NCBI GenBank assembly: GCA_033085395.1
Contig: JANQBS010000247.1
Location: 1-57,818, forward strand
Source: Xanthoparmelia taractica
Taxonomy: Eukaryota; Ascomycota; Lecanoromycetes; Lecanorales; Parmeliaceae
Length of the DNA: 57,818 nucleotides
Direction: 5' to 3'
The position numbers and the translations under genes were made by a program. Under the pieces are notes generated by a model. The model was not told the origin of the DNA, ran no database searches, and worked only from the letters and a program-made list of their open reading frames with translations. Below are positions 33,044 to 45,561 of this stretch, piece by piece; position 1 is the stretch's first letter; each line of letters begins with the position of its first letter.

Positions 33044-34120
33044 ATTTAGTAATTGGTGACAGGCAACCCCAAAGTACCAGAAAGGCGTGAATTGAAGAAC
33101 AGATAGATGTAAGACCGAGGAGCGAAAGGTTGTAATCAGGTAGCGGCATGTTGCTTTTGAAAAACCCTATCTTTACCCATGCTCGCGTTACGTACATGGC
33201 TCTTTCTGAACCCATCTTCTTCAACCATGGCTGGCACGGGTTGACACTGCCGTTGCAGCGGGTGCCAACACTTTGGTTGCCCGAATACAATGCAAGGCTG
33301 AAAATGTGGACCAATGCCAACACCGGGGAGGCTGTCCCCGCAGAGCCTAATAACCTAGCCGCATTTTGGGAAAGCCAGTCAGCGCAGTACATATGCACAT
33401 CTCATAGTTGCGGGGTTCTCTCTAGATCTTGATGGCTCCCGTGCCACTCTGGGGTCGTTTTAAATGGTTTGTATCGTCTTGAGACAATCCTTCTGTGGAT
33501 TAACTGGTCCATGGGCAAAGTCAAGGAGCGGGCAAGTGAGAGAGCAAAAATGATGGAGACTAAAGGTCGATCAATTCAATTCAGTTCACGCCACGTGGAA
33601 ATCTTTGCTAGTGCGGCCGCCCCCTATCGACCCGAAACATGGGCGAAATATTAGATTCATATCAAGCTGAACTCAATTCTACACGACATCAAGATAAACC
33701 CCGGCGTTGATAGTACAACATATTAACTCATAAAGTAATGAAGTAAGATAAGTAGTGATGGTAAAGAAACGTATAAAGTGACGTCAAAGAATAATATACA
33801 TCGTCTGCGACTATAATGTAATGTATTAGAATAATAGTATCCATCATAAAAGATCGCCGATGCTGCTGCCGCCCACGTACTTCTACCTAGCATATTTACC
33901 CGAGACTTGGCCACAGCCACATGCTATCAAGCTTTCGCTAATCTCGCCATGGGGAAGACCAATCCCAACAACGATAGGTCATCTTTGAAAGATCTGAAAG
34001 AAAGACAGAAAGGAAGGAAGGAAGAAAGAGATGGTCCACAATTCTTTTGCAACTTGAGTCATGACATTACGGTGGCTGCTTTCCTCGGTGGGTGGGGGCA
34101 AGCTGTTTTTTTCGTCCAGA
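33044..34120. other. P450 promoter and 3' flank of the zinc-ribbon gene
   Basis: About 1.1 kb. A plus-strand frame at 33,148-33,432 has no support. The interval 33,640-33,860 is AT-rich. An AAGG/GAAA purine patch lies at 33,995-34,030. Confidence 0.4.
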
Positions 34121-36009
34121 TCACCCGAACTTGCGGGAACCTTTTATGATGCCAGAAGCGCTCCAGAACAGAGATAGGAGCGTAAGAGCAATTGTTGCCG
34201 GGACTGCCGCACTTTGCAAATCGTCAGGATGCTCGACGAGCCACCATGCCCAGAACCCAAAGGCTCCGCTGAGGATCAGACAATGATAGACGAGTACGCG
34301 AAGAAACGAGATCTTGTGTTGTGCCTCCAAGCCCCACATATGCTCGCGCTCCTCAGTCTTCATTTCGACCTCCCATTTCCGCTTGGGGATACGCTTCAGA
34401 GCAAAGTAACGGCCCGGCACTCTGAAGCAATCATGAAATGGGGCAAGCGTGCATTGATTTGCGCACGAAGCGAAGGCTGCCTCGAACTCATGTGGTGAGA
34501 TGGGCGGGTTATCGGCATGCGGTGGCCTTGGATCATACTCGTACATTGTATCCGTGGGTAGATCTTTGCCTCGGCATACGATTGCATCCGCCCATATCTT
34601 CTCGAACTGACACTGGTAAGCAGTAAAAATGCTTCGACATGCTCTTGGAGCCTACCTTCACAAAGTCGCAATGACTCAGTCTCCAAATTGAAAGCCAATA
34701 TCTGAGACTTCCTCGGCATTGCTTGTATTGCCGTTTCAGGGTCCAGAAGAAAATATCATCTCTGCCGTATTTTATAGTATCAATCTGTGCTAATTCGAGA
34801 GTGATGCGTGACCCTTTGACGCCAAGTAGGATGACAGATTGATTTGTATCTCGCACGTTAATAGTAGTATTGGTATCCGGCAGCTGGCTCGTTTGCGATC
34901 CCCGGGTAGTAGACGTGTCCTGAGTCCGGCTATCCGCAGGCTTTCCGCCAGAACTTGGTGTCGGTGGATTCCGCGATGAACCGGTACTTGGATAATGCTG
35001 GCCCTGGTTCCCAGGCGTAGAAGGACTTGAATATCGATTTCCCCCTACAGCACGGCTTCCTAATCCACATAAATGATAATGCTCATCCACGGTGCCTCTA
35101 TGCTCAAGAATTTCCCTAATCAGCACTGCATGATAGGTGGACATCTCAGTCCAAAGATGTGTGCCACAATGCTAGATCGTATTGTGTCAGTATGAAGCGT
35201 AATCGAAAAATGGCATTGATACAACTTACACATAGCCAATGCATTCGGGTCTCATCATTTTGAAGTAATCGCATTCTCGGTCTGAGAGGCCACCAACACC
35301 AAGGTTCCTCAGAGCTATGCTCGAGGAATGCTTTGCATCTGTTGGAGAGAGAGAGGTCCTCCTTCGTAGAAAACCATATGCGATTGTTGGGTGTACTTAT
35401 GATGACTCGAGACAGAGATTGTAAGTCTGAGGGCAAGGGACGGATTCTGTCGTTAGTCATAAGGTTTCTGGTATCATCTTCCTCTGGTATGACTGATTGA
35501 ACATCTTTAGTTTCCGGAGACTGGTGTTGATCTAGCCATCCTTCTTTCGCTGAGAGACCTTGGTTCGTTGACCTTGAGGTATCTTCCCCCTGAGAACTGG
35601 TAGACCCGCTAGTCGTAGGGTTTTTGGAGTCACTTTCCCCAAAAATAGACCATAATTTTTGTGATATCGCTGTTTTCCCTGGCCTTGAGGTATTCACCCT
35701 CGGAAGCCGGCTAGTCGCAGCGTTTTTGGAATCACCTTCCCCTAATCTGAATGACAGACTACTATCCTCTCTCGGAGACTCATCTAGCCATCTTTGCATC
35801 GGTGGGGGAACTGGTTTTCTTGATTCAGAGGTATGCAAACTCTGGGAAGCTCTAGGGCCGCGGGTTCGTGGTTCGTCTTCACCACAGATAATCGCGTAAC
35901 CATCTCTGCGGCGCCCGCAGGAAGAATTACTACAATAGCTATCCAATTTGAGCGACATTAGACCCTCTCCGCAATGGCCGCATGTCCAGTATTCGCGCGT
36001 GATCGGCAT
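34121..36009 (-). CDS. Zinc-ribbon plus C-terminal two-TM protein of an uncharacterised fungal family, 3 exons, 593 aa
   Basis: Function unknown. Minus-strand exons 36009-35230, 35171-34656 and 34606-34121, all phase 0. The N-terminus has a CxxC...CxxxxC pair (CGHCGEG...CSNSSC), a likely small zinc ribbon. A polar, Ser/Asp-rich linker follows with repeats of GESDSKN/GEGDSKN. The middle carries the family block INVRDTNQSVILLGVKG, ELAQIDTIKYGRDDIFFWTL and RYWLSIWRLSHCDFVK. The C-terminal block has YEYDPRPP, NPPISPHEFEAAF, and two membrane segments (FLRVLVYHCLILSGAFGFWAWWL; PATIALTLLSLFWSASGII). I recognise these blocks as typical of a large, lineage-expanded hypothetical family of Pezizomycotina; a role in self/nonself recognition has not been shown. 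The start could be further upstream only through a TTG. It is the last gene before the AT-rich compartment. Confidence 0.8.
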
Positions 36010-37587
36010 TCTCCCAAAGCTGCTGTAAGTACGTTGTACGAACCGTCTTCCCAAGGATTTGAACTAGTCGAGATAAAGCTACTTGGTTAGATTGAAATTT
36101 AGGATCCTGTGGGTAGAAGATTTGATTGATAAAGGTACGGAAGTAGTTGATGGGCTTGCTTGCTGGCTAGCCGTATATATATATATATTATACACCTCGA
36201 ACTCAGGATTGAGAATTATCGTTTCGATTGAGAAAAGAAAGTAAAATAATTTTAAAGAAAATAAGAGAAAGTAAGAGAGAGTATCGAGAGAATACTATAA
36301 GATAGTGTAGAGATATAGCAGATAGGAGTCTAAAATAACTTCCTTAATCTCGACTTAAGTTATTCTCGTTATTTTTTATTATCTAGACTTTATTACTAAG
36401 AGTAATCGTGCGTAGCTACGCTCCTCGTATAAGTAAGCTATTATCTACTATTTATTTCTATTTTTTAAAAACTATTATATTTCTTTTTCACGTAGATAAT
36501 TAACTAATTAAATATTTAATATATTTATAATAGTTATTTTAACGACTTAAATTATAAATTTTTAAAGCTAGTTTTTAGAAATATATTTATTAAGAAAAGC
36601 GACGATAATAATAAAAAGATCTAATATTAATTTATACTCTTTTTAATATAATATATATATATATTTTTTTATCTTTCTTAACACTCTATCTTTAATATTT
36701 TTCTTTATTATTTTTCTACTCTCTTCTTTCTTCTTCTTTCTCTTTTTATTTATATAATTTATATAATTATTAATCTCTATTAAAAAGCTTTCTTCTATAA
36801 TCTTTTATCTTTTTTATTTCTAATTTTATTATCTTTATTAAAGTATTATTTTTAGAAATTATTTTTAATAGTTCTCTTTCTACGCTCTCTTAATTATTTA
36901 TCTTCTTATTTATTTCTCTCTTATCGTTCTTAGATTTTATTACTACTATATTACGCTTTAATTAATATTCTAGCTCGTCTTCTAATTTATTTTATATATA
37001 TATATATTTATAATAAGCTATAAGCGATTAATATAGCGATAGCGAAGATCTTAGCGTAATAAAGTCTTTATAAAGCTATTCTTCGCATAAAAATAGTTAA
37101 TTAAAAAAGTATCTTATAATTTAATCGAGATTTCTTTCGTTATTTCTCTTAATATATAATTAATAATTAGTCTACGCTAGTAAGATAGTCTCGTTAACAT
37201 TAATTTATATATATTTGAAACGTCGATCTAATATAACGTGATAGCGATAGTAGCGCTTAGTATTATCTAGATTAAGAAATTATTTCGTTAGCTCGCGAGT
37301 AAATTTAGATTATATCTTCGAACAATAAGATATTTTTATATCTTAATTAATTTATATCTTTATTCTTTAAGTTAAGAATTAATATAATTTTTATATATTA
37401 AAGTACGAAAAAGCTTAACGCGAAGTGTTATAATCTCGAAATATTAATCTTATCTTTCGCTTGAGATCGTATAGATCTATTATTTATTATTAAGATTAAT
37501 AGCTCTTAAAGCGTTTTAATAGACTATTAATTTCTTATTAATTTTAAAATAAAGATATATAACTAGCTCTCTTTTATTGGTATTTCT

Positions 37588-37702
37588 AAAATCGTGCTAT
37601 TAATTTTAAAATTACGAACTTAACGAATTCTATAGAAATTACGCTTTTAGCATAATTAACAAATTCAATAATTTTGAGCACGATTTCTATAGAATTCGTT
37701 AA
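37588..37702. repeat. Perfect 20 bp inverted repeat with nested outer arms
   Basis: 37,620-37,639 (TTAACGAATTCTATAGAAAT) and 37,683-37,702 are exact reverse complements around 43 nt. An outer pair AAAATCGTGCT (about 37,588) and AGCACGATTT (about 37,677) also matches. It could be the core of a fold-back element. No target duplication was found. Confidence 0.5.
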
Positions 37703-38120
37703 ATTAGTAACTTTAACTTTACTATTAATATAATTTTAATATAATTAATAAATATTACTTACTATTAGTATTAATTATATAACTTAGCTCTATATTTAGC
37801 TCTATATAATTTTTTTTCTATTAATAATAAAATTCGATAGCGATATATAGCGATAACTCTTAACGTTATCTTGAAATAGATCTCGAGATTATAAGTTTTA
37901 AATTAAATTCTCGCGAAAGTAATATTTAAAGTAATACGTAACGTATATTATTAAATACTTACTATAAGATCTTACGAGAACTTTACGTATAAAATTTAAA
38001 ATTACTTTACTTACTAAATCGTATTAATTATATTAATAGTAACTCTATTTACTAATTATACTAATAGTAACTTTATTTACTAATCGGGCTAAATTTTATC
38101 GATATAGATAAATAAGACTA

Positions 38121-38392
38121 CGGGTCGGAAAGGTGTGGTATATTTAATGGTATAGGACTAGTTTTTCGAATATTATACCGAAAGATATAAGATATTCCAT
38201 ACTCCCATTGGGTTTTTAATAAATATATTACGTGATATTTTTTTATAATCTAAAAATACGTAATAAGCTTAAGCGAACGCTTATATAATTATAAAATTCT
38301 ATAAATAGATTAAAAAGTTATAATTTTTTAAAAAAAGTTGAAAAAAAGTTAAAAACGACTATGTTCAATAGATACTATATCTTTCCGACCCG
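38121..38392 (+). mobile_element. MITE copy 1, TA target site, 272 bp
   Basis: Starts CGGGTCGGAAAGGTGTGGTA and ends with the near reverse complement (CTTTCCGACCCG). Flanked by TA on both sides (38,119-38,120 and 38,393-38,394), as for Tc1/mariner-type (Stowaway-like) MITEs. No coding capacity. Same orientation and the same length as copy 2. Confidence 0.88.
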
Positions 38393-39377
38393 TACTTTCG
38401 ATTAAACCTTAATTTAATATAAATAAAATATAGAATTTTAAAAACGCTTATTTTAGAATATTTAAATATAGTTATTAAACTTAATTCTAGATTAGAGTCT
38501 TAGAGTTATATAGTAATGTAAAATTAAAAAGATATATATTTCGTATATAGATCTAATAATAAGATTAATTCTTAAGAAAGTAGAAAACGAAACTTAAGAG
38601 AATCGCTTATTTAAGTATATTCGCTAAGAGTTCGTTAAGTTTATATATATTAAGCGATTTAGAATTTCCTCGCCTAAGAATTAAGATCTTATTTCTAATA
38701 ATTATCTTATTTCTTTAAGAATTCGTTCTTAAATTTAATATAAAAGAAAGAATTAATTCTCTTAAAAGAGTTTCTTCGAGTAGCGCTTTATATATGAAAT
38801 ATATTGTAAATATAAATAAAAACTAAGACGATAGAACACTCGACGCTAGGAATATTTTTTACGTTAATTACTTAATTTTAATAATACGTAAAGTAAGTAT
38901 TATCTTTAAGTTTAATATACGCGATGCGTATAATTCGCGAATATTAATAATAAAGTTATTAATAAAAGAATATTAATTTTCAAGAAAATTTTCTCTTCTT
39001 ATTATATATATTATTATATATACGATATCTAACTTTTAAAAAGTAAATATATATTACATAGATATCTAACGCTTATTAAATATATTTAAGATATCTTCTA
39101 GCGTATTAGCTATTATAGATTATCTAAAATTATAGATAATATATAATCGTTATTAATACGTTATTAGCTCGTCTAATATTCGATCGTAATACGATTCGTA
39201 GGGCCGTTAATCGATCTAATTAAGAATTTATATTCGCGATATATTCGTCGTGCTTATAAATACAATTTCGAGGAATAAAAGATAATATTTAATTTCGAAG
39301 ATAATATACTCGTAAAATATATAATTAATACGAAGTCACGCTTCGATTGCGTCGCGATAAGTTAATATATAGACTTT

Positions 39378-39527
39378 TGTGAGGGCGCTTTTCAATTGTA
39401 TTATAAAGCTAAAAATATAACTCATGGGTTCGGGTGCCACGCTTCATAGAAGGCGCACCCTATTTGCCCATATGAAGCCCATACGGCGCACCCCATAGGT
39501 ACCCGTACGGCTCCGTACAGCCTAACA
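39378..39527 (-). mobile_element. Solo LTR of the TRIM family, 150 bp, ACTTT target duplication
   Basis: Begins TGTGAGGGCGC and ends CCTAACA, i.e. the reverse complement of the LTRs at 44.9 and 55 kb (TGTTAGG...CCCTCACA). It is flanked by a perfect direct repeat ACTTT (39,373-39,377 and 39,528-39,532). A single LTR inside its own target duplication is the product of LTR-LTR recombination. It is markedly more GC-rich than its surroundings, so it is less RIP-mutated. Confidence 0.9.
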
Positions 39528-40205
39528 ACTTTATATACCTAATATTTACTAAATAATCGCTATTTTAACTTTTTAAGCGTTAGAAGATAATTATATACGT
39601 AAATTATATATTTAGACTTCGTCGAAAATTTAAGATAATAATAATTAACGATCTTAACTTAGATAATTTTAAATATATTTCGATACTTTAATTAATAAAT
39701 ATTATAAGATATACGAAAAAATTCTTAACGCTTATTAGCGAGTTATTAATCGCTTCGATAACGTAAAGAAATCGAATACTTTAAGTATTTAGATTAATTA
39801 AGTTAAGTTCCTTCGCGTTATCTCTATTATTCTTATAGAAGTTTTAAATATATTACGCTATAGCGTATATATTTCTATAACTTATATCGATTTAGACGCG
39901 TTTAATTTATATTAATACTAATTTTAAATAAATCTTTTTAATTTAAATTCGTCGATAGCGAATCTTAGATTTAATAATAATAATAAGAATAAAGAAGATA
40001 ATAAAGAGACAAATAGAAATAACGACGAGAACGAATCTACGTTTTCTAAGAGCTCTTAGCTCGTTACGTTATTATTAACGAATAAAAATCTTATATTTTT
40101 TTACGTTTATTATTTAAAGATTTAAAGAGTCTCGCTATAATCTCGAAGAAGAAGTCTTCTTTAAATAATATTTTCATAAATAAAATATTTTAATAATCTA
40201 ACGTA

Positions 40206-40477
40206 CGGGTCGGAAAGGTGTGGTATATTTGATGGTATGGGACTAGTTTTTCGAATACTATACCGAAAGGTATGAGATATCCCATACTCCCATTGAGTTT
40301 TTAATAAATATATTACGCGATATTTTTTTATATTCTAAAAATACGTAATAAGCTTAAGCGAACGCTTATATAATTATAAAATTCTATAAATAGATTAAAA
40401 AGATATAATTTTTTAAAAAAAGTTAAAAAAAAGTTAAAAACAACTATATTCAACAGATACCACACCTTTCCAACCCG
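40206..40477 (+). mobile_element. MITE copy 2, TA target site, 272 bp
   Basis: Starts CGGGTCGGAAAGGTGTGGTA and ends CACACCTTTCCAACCCG. Flanking TA at 40,204-40,205 and 40,478-40,479. Nearly identical to copy 1 apart from transitions. Confidence 0.88.
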
Positions 40478-41054
40478 TAATCTAACGTTCGATATATATT
40501 TACTTAATATTAAGTCTATAAATCGTATTTTAATTAATAGTATTATTTTATATAATAGAAACTTCTCGTCGTCTTTCGAGGCGTTATTAACTTTTCTTAA
40601 CCGCTTTAATATTCTTTTTTATTACGATAATCCGAGATTTAACTTCTCGTAGTTGAATTCTTTTACTCTCGAGCTCTTTTTAAAATTAGCTGGCCTTCGG
40701 GCCCTTTTTTTAATATATATCTCTTATATTTTTCATGCTTGTAATTCGTACTTATTAAACTTATTAATTATATTTTACGTATTTTCTATAACTTCTTTAT
40801 TAAGTTATTCATTGTATTCTTTAAAATAATCTTTTTATCGAATAAGATATTCTATCTTATTCTTTCGAGTACGTTTTTTACGTATAAACTTTATCGAGTA
40901 TTCTTTATCTTCGTTTATAAGCTTAGAAATAGAATATTTTAAAATATTCGAATCTTCTAATCTTCGTTAATATAATTTTAATAATAATATATAAAAGATA
41001 AAGTAAATTCGATAAATTAACAATAATTATAATCGATACGATTACTTTTTAATA

Positions 41055-41315
41055 CGAGTCGAAAAGGTATGATATCTGTTGAATATAGTCGTTTTCAACT
41101 TTTTTTAAAAAATTATATCTTTTTAATCTATTAATAGAATTTTATAATTATATAAGCGTTCGCTTAAGCTTTTTACGTATTTTTAGAATATAAAAAAATA
41201 TTACGTAATATATTTATTAAAAACCCAATAAAAGTATGGGATATCTTATATCTTTCGATATGATATTCGAAAAACTAGTCCCATACCATTAAATATACCA
41301 CACCTTTCCGACCCG
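41055..41315 (-). mobile_element. MITE copy 3, inverted orientation, 261 bp
   Basis: Reverse orientation relative to the other three: starts CGAGTCGAAAAGGTATGATA and ends CACACCTTTCCGACCCG, with TA at 41,053-41,054 and 41,316-41,317. It is about 11 bp shorter because one unit of the A-rich GTTGAAAAAAA duplication is missing. Confidence 0.86.
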
Positions 41316-42886
41316 TACCCATATGTGCGCATGTATTTAAAATAGCGACTAGATCATGAGACACACTAACTTATAGTCCCACTATTCGAATTAGATAAAA
41401 TTCTTCTAGCTATATCTAATCGACTATAAGACTCTTATAGAGATCGTTTTAGAAATAAAACTTAATAATAGTAATATAAGTAACTAGTAGTAGCGATAAA
41501 TAGAGATAAAGTATTTAAAACGCTAATCTTAATATAGACTAGAGCTTTTCGAAAGAGCTTTATAGATTTAATAATCGTAGTAATAATTATAAATAACTAT
41601 AGTAATAATAATAGTATCTATTTAATATAAGTAATAAGTTTGAATAGAGTCAAGTCTAATATAGTAACTCTACGAATATCTAGTCGATTACTCGAAATAC
41701 GAGATTTAATTAGATATTTTCTTAGATTATAGCTTTTCTTAGATTATAGCTTTTCTAAAGAATAGCTTTCTATTATAATTAAGTTATGATGGAAATAGAT
41801 AATAATTTCTTCTTAGCGAGATCTAGCTGAGATCTAGCTAAGTACTAGTAGCTTGATAGCTCCTTTTAGAATCTAGCCAAGCAGGAACTAGAAAAGATCG
41901 AATCCGAAGATTCGATAAATCTTATGCTCAAGTTCTATAATAGATGTCAACAAAATAAATAAAGTTAGCGTCTTTGCTAAAGCAATACTAGTTACACTTC
42001 TTGCACGAAGTAAGAAATCTATAGATATATACTTTAATAACATATAAGAAATCGTCGAAATTAGCTTTTAGAAGTAAGAGAACTATCTAATTAAAAAAGT
42101 TAAATCTTTTATAATCTTTCTCTTCCCCTCTTCTAAATAGTCGATACTTACGTATTACTTCTAGTAGTCACTAAAATAAGAGCCTAAGATAATAAAGCTA
42201 AGGAAGTTAAATCTTGATATTCTCTAGTCGATACTCGAGTTCGCCGAATACGTAACGCCGACGTAGCTTGGATAGTAGTAGTATTTATCGCGGGAACTAG
42301 TACTTAAGTGATCGAGTTTCGAGATTATATTCTCTAAAAAGAAGATCTATTTCTTCGATTATACGTCGAATTAGCTATTATATATTTATCGTATTCTCGT
42401 ATAAGATCTCGAGTATTTCATAATATATATATCGAGTATTAAACATTATATTCGTTTTCATAATTCTTTTACTTAACGAGATATTTAATATTTTTTTTTA
42501 TATCGCGACGCTTAAGTAATCGCTCGATCTCGTATAGTCGAAACTTCTCGATAAAGATCGAGTTAATATTATCTTCTTTCTTAATTAAAGAAATAGATTA
42601 TATAAAAATTCTAGTATATAAATTCTCGAATTAATTTAAAGCTAACTTTAGCTATATTATAAATATTATTAAATAGATTCTTATAATTCTAGAAAGTTTT
42701 AAGCGATACGTAAGATTATTAATCTTTTTTAAAATCTTAAATAAATTAATTCGTTAATTAAATAACTTAGAATTAACTTTAAGAATAAAATAATAATAAT
42801 AAAGTCTTAGATACACTTAGAATTCTTTCTTAATATTAATAGCTCTATATCTACTATTATAACGAGTTTTAACTATAATATTAGTA

Positions 42887-43157
42887 CGGGTCGGAAAGGT
42901 GTGGTATATTTGATGATATGGGACTAGTTTTTCGAATATCATATCGAAAGATATAGAATATCTCATACTTCCATTAGGTTTTTAATAAATATATTACGTA
43001 ATATATCTTATATTCTAAAAATACGTAAGAAGCTTAAGCGAACGCTTATATAATTATAAAATTCTATAAATAGATTAAAAAGATATAATTTTTTAAAAAA
43101 AGTTGAAAAAAAGTTGAAAACGACTATGTTCAATAGATATCACACCTTTTCGACCCG
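42887..43157 (+). mobile_element. MITE copy 4, TA target site, 271 bp
   Basis: Starts CGGGTCGGAAAGGTGTGGTA and ends CACACCTTTTCGACCCG, flanked by TA at 42,885-42,886 and 43,158-43,159. Plus orientation like copies 1 and 2. Confidence 0.88.
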
Positions 43158-44872
43158 TAAATATTAGCAAAGATAATAGTATCGTCGATCTTCTCTCGCT
43201 TAATAAGACGAAGTTAATCGAGATTCTCTACTAATAGATCTACTAATAAATTTAATATATTCTAAACTCGAAATTTATAAGTAAGTTCGTTCGACGCGAA
43301 GTCTATTAAAGTAATAAAATTATTAAATAAGACTTATAGAAATAAAAGTATCGATATCTAGTTATTAGTCTTAATAATAAGATAAAAGCGTAATATAATT
43401 TCGATTATTTAATTTATTCTCTCTAATTAATTATCGATTTAAAGATAATAAGCAATAAAAGTTATTAGATTAATTTTTAACTTCTAAAAAATTAATTTCT
43501 AGAAAACACTTATAAATTTTAAGTCTCGATTATTAATAATTATTATAGAGACTTCTTAATTATAAGAAATTAATGCTATAAGAAGAACCTTAACTTAATT
43601 CTTAATAGTTTATTTATCGAATTCTAAAATAAGAAGCTTCTTTTTAGTAAATTTATATATTATTTTAATAAGATTTTTTTTTCATCGAAGTAAGGTAATA
43701 TTACTACGAAATCTATAGCGATAATATAAAATAAGATAATAGATATAGCGATAGAATTAAGCTCTTCGTATATTAAATATCTTTTAATTTAATTAAGCTA
43801 ATACTCGAGATAATATTTAAGATATATCTAAAGATACTTAAATAATCTCTTAATATAGATCGACGATAAGATTCTTATATAGATAATATAAAATCTCGCG
43901 TAAAAATTCTTATCGTATATTAGTTAAAAAACTTTCTTCTATATAAATTTCGAAATATAAAGTCGCTATTTATTAAAATACTCGAAAATAATATAAATTA
44001 AATTATCGTATTTTCGAAAGCGAATTTCGAAAGAAAGTTCTAACTATTTAAGTAAGTTAAGAATCTTAATTTATTAAGAATTCTTACTATAAGCTTTTAT
44101 AAGACGCTTTTTAAAATTATCGCTTATTTTTATTAAGATTATATAATAAATTAAAACGAGTTCTAATAAGATAGACTACTTCGAGATCGATATAGAGTAA
44201 TTATAAAGACTTTTAAGTATCGCTTATTTTTTTTTTAAGACTTCGTTAACTTTCGCTTAAAGTCTAAATAGCGTATCGAGAATAATATTCTTTTTATTAG
44301 CTTTATAATAAATAAAAAGATTAAATCTCGATAGATATTAAAAACTATATATAAATCTTAGATTTACTTATTAGTAAAAGATGTGAATAATATAGTTTAA
44401 TAAGAAATTTATATAGCGACTAAGTAATCGATATATAGAATTATTAAAGATACTTTCGTAATCTTAATTAAATGTTAAACTTTTCTTAATATCTATATTA
44501 TTATCGTAATTTTTAATTTAATAAGTTAATAGTTACGTTCTACTATATTAATTAATTTACTAAGAATTATAATAAGTTAAATATTCGTTCGTGTTAGTAA
44601 TTAATCGCTATTTAGATTCTTATTTCCTTATAAATAATAGATTATAATAGCGAATTTTTATTTTTTAAAAGTATCGATATCGATATATAATTTTTATTAT
44701 TAATTAAAGTGTACTAGAAAAGTAAGTAAATAAAAAGTATTCTAAAGATCTTGAAAGATTAGAACTTTTTTCTTAAAGAGATTATATCGTAGCTATATCG
44801 AGCGTTATTTTTAAGTTAGATCGATAAGCTACTTTTTATTTTTATTTTTAATAGAAGTAGAAGTTCTAGAAT

Positions 44873-45561
44873 TATTAGACTATACGAAGCCATATGAATA
44901 CCTAGCTAGGGGTGCGCCGTATAGGCTTCATATGGGCAAATAGAGTGCGCCTTCTATAAAGCGCGGCACTCGAACTTATAAGTTATATTTTTAACTTTAT
45001 AATACAATTGAAAAGCGCCCTTACAATAATACCGCGCTTCGATTCAAATCTAACTCGGGTACTCTAGAGTACTCTCGACTACACTCGAATTAGAAACTTC
45101 ATGAAACTACTAATTATTTTCGTGCGAAGCGCCGATTCGCAACATAAAAAGCGGGGTCGTGGATTCGATTCCAACTTTAATCAAAACTTCTAAACGAGAC
45201 GGGTTAACCCCGAGTTAGAAGAGTTTGATATTGTCTAACGGGGGTGACCCGGGGATTCAATCCTTAGGGCCCTGATAGCCCTGTCTTTAGGGGTCGTTTC
45301 GGCACTACTGAGGTTAGGATTCTAGAATCGCCGCCCTACGCTACGGGGAGAGTCTAGAGTTACTAACGCTTGGGGCGTCGAGAACGTCGCCTTAGAAGGG
45401 GGGATAATTGTTAGGCTATACGGAGTTATATGAGTACCTAGCTAGGGATGCGCCGTATGGGCTTCATATGGGCAAATAGGGTGCGCTTTCTATAAAGCGC
45501 GGTATTTGAATTTATAAGTTATATTTTTAGCTTTATAATACAATTAAAAAGCGTTCTTATA
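44873..45561 (+). mobile_element. TRIM-like miniature LTR element, copy B, 689 bp, AGAAT target duplication
   Basis: Two direct LTRs of 153 bp (44,873-45,025 and 45,409-45,561) flank a 383 bp internal region. The 3' LTR begins TGTTAGGC right after a polypurine tract AGAAGGGGGGATAAT (45,394-45,408), as expected for plus-strand priming. Just after the 5' LTR lies AATAATACCGCGCTTC, a possible RIP-damaged primer binding site. Target duplication AGAAT is perfect (44,868-44,872 and 45,562-45,566). There is no ORF, so it must depend on enzymes of another element. Its LTR carries about 18 bp (GTACCTAGCTAGGG region) absent from copy C. Confidence 0.9.

Noticed and set aside
33148..33432. 94-codon plus-strand frame upstream of the P450
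   Set aside because: No family resemblance; lies in the P450 promoter interval.
31078..36009. Secondary-metabolite cluster around the P450
   Set aside because: No polyketide synthase, NRPS, terpene cyclase, transporter or pathway regulator is seen nearby; one P450 alone is not a cluster.
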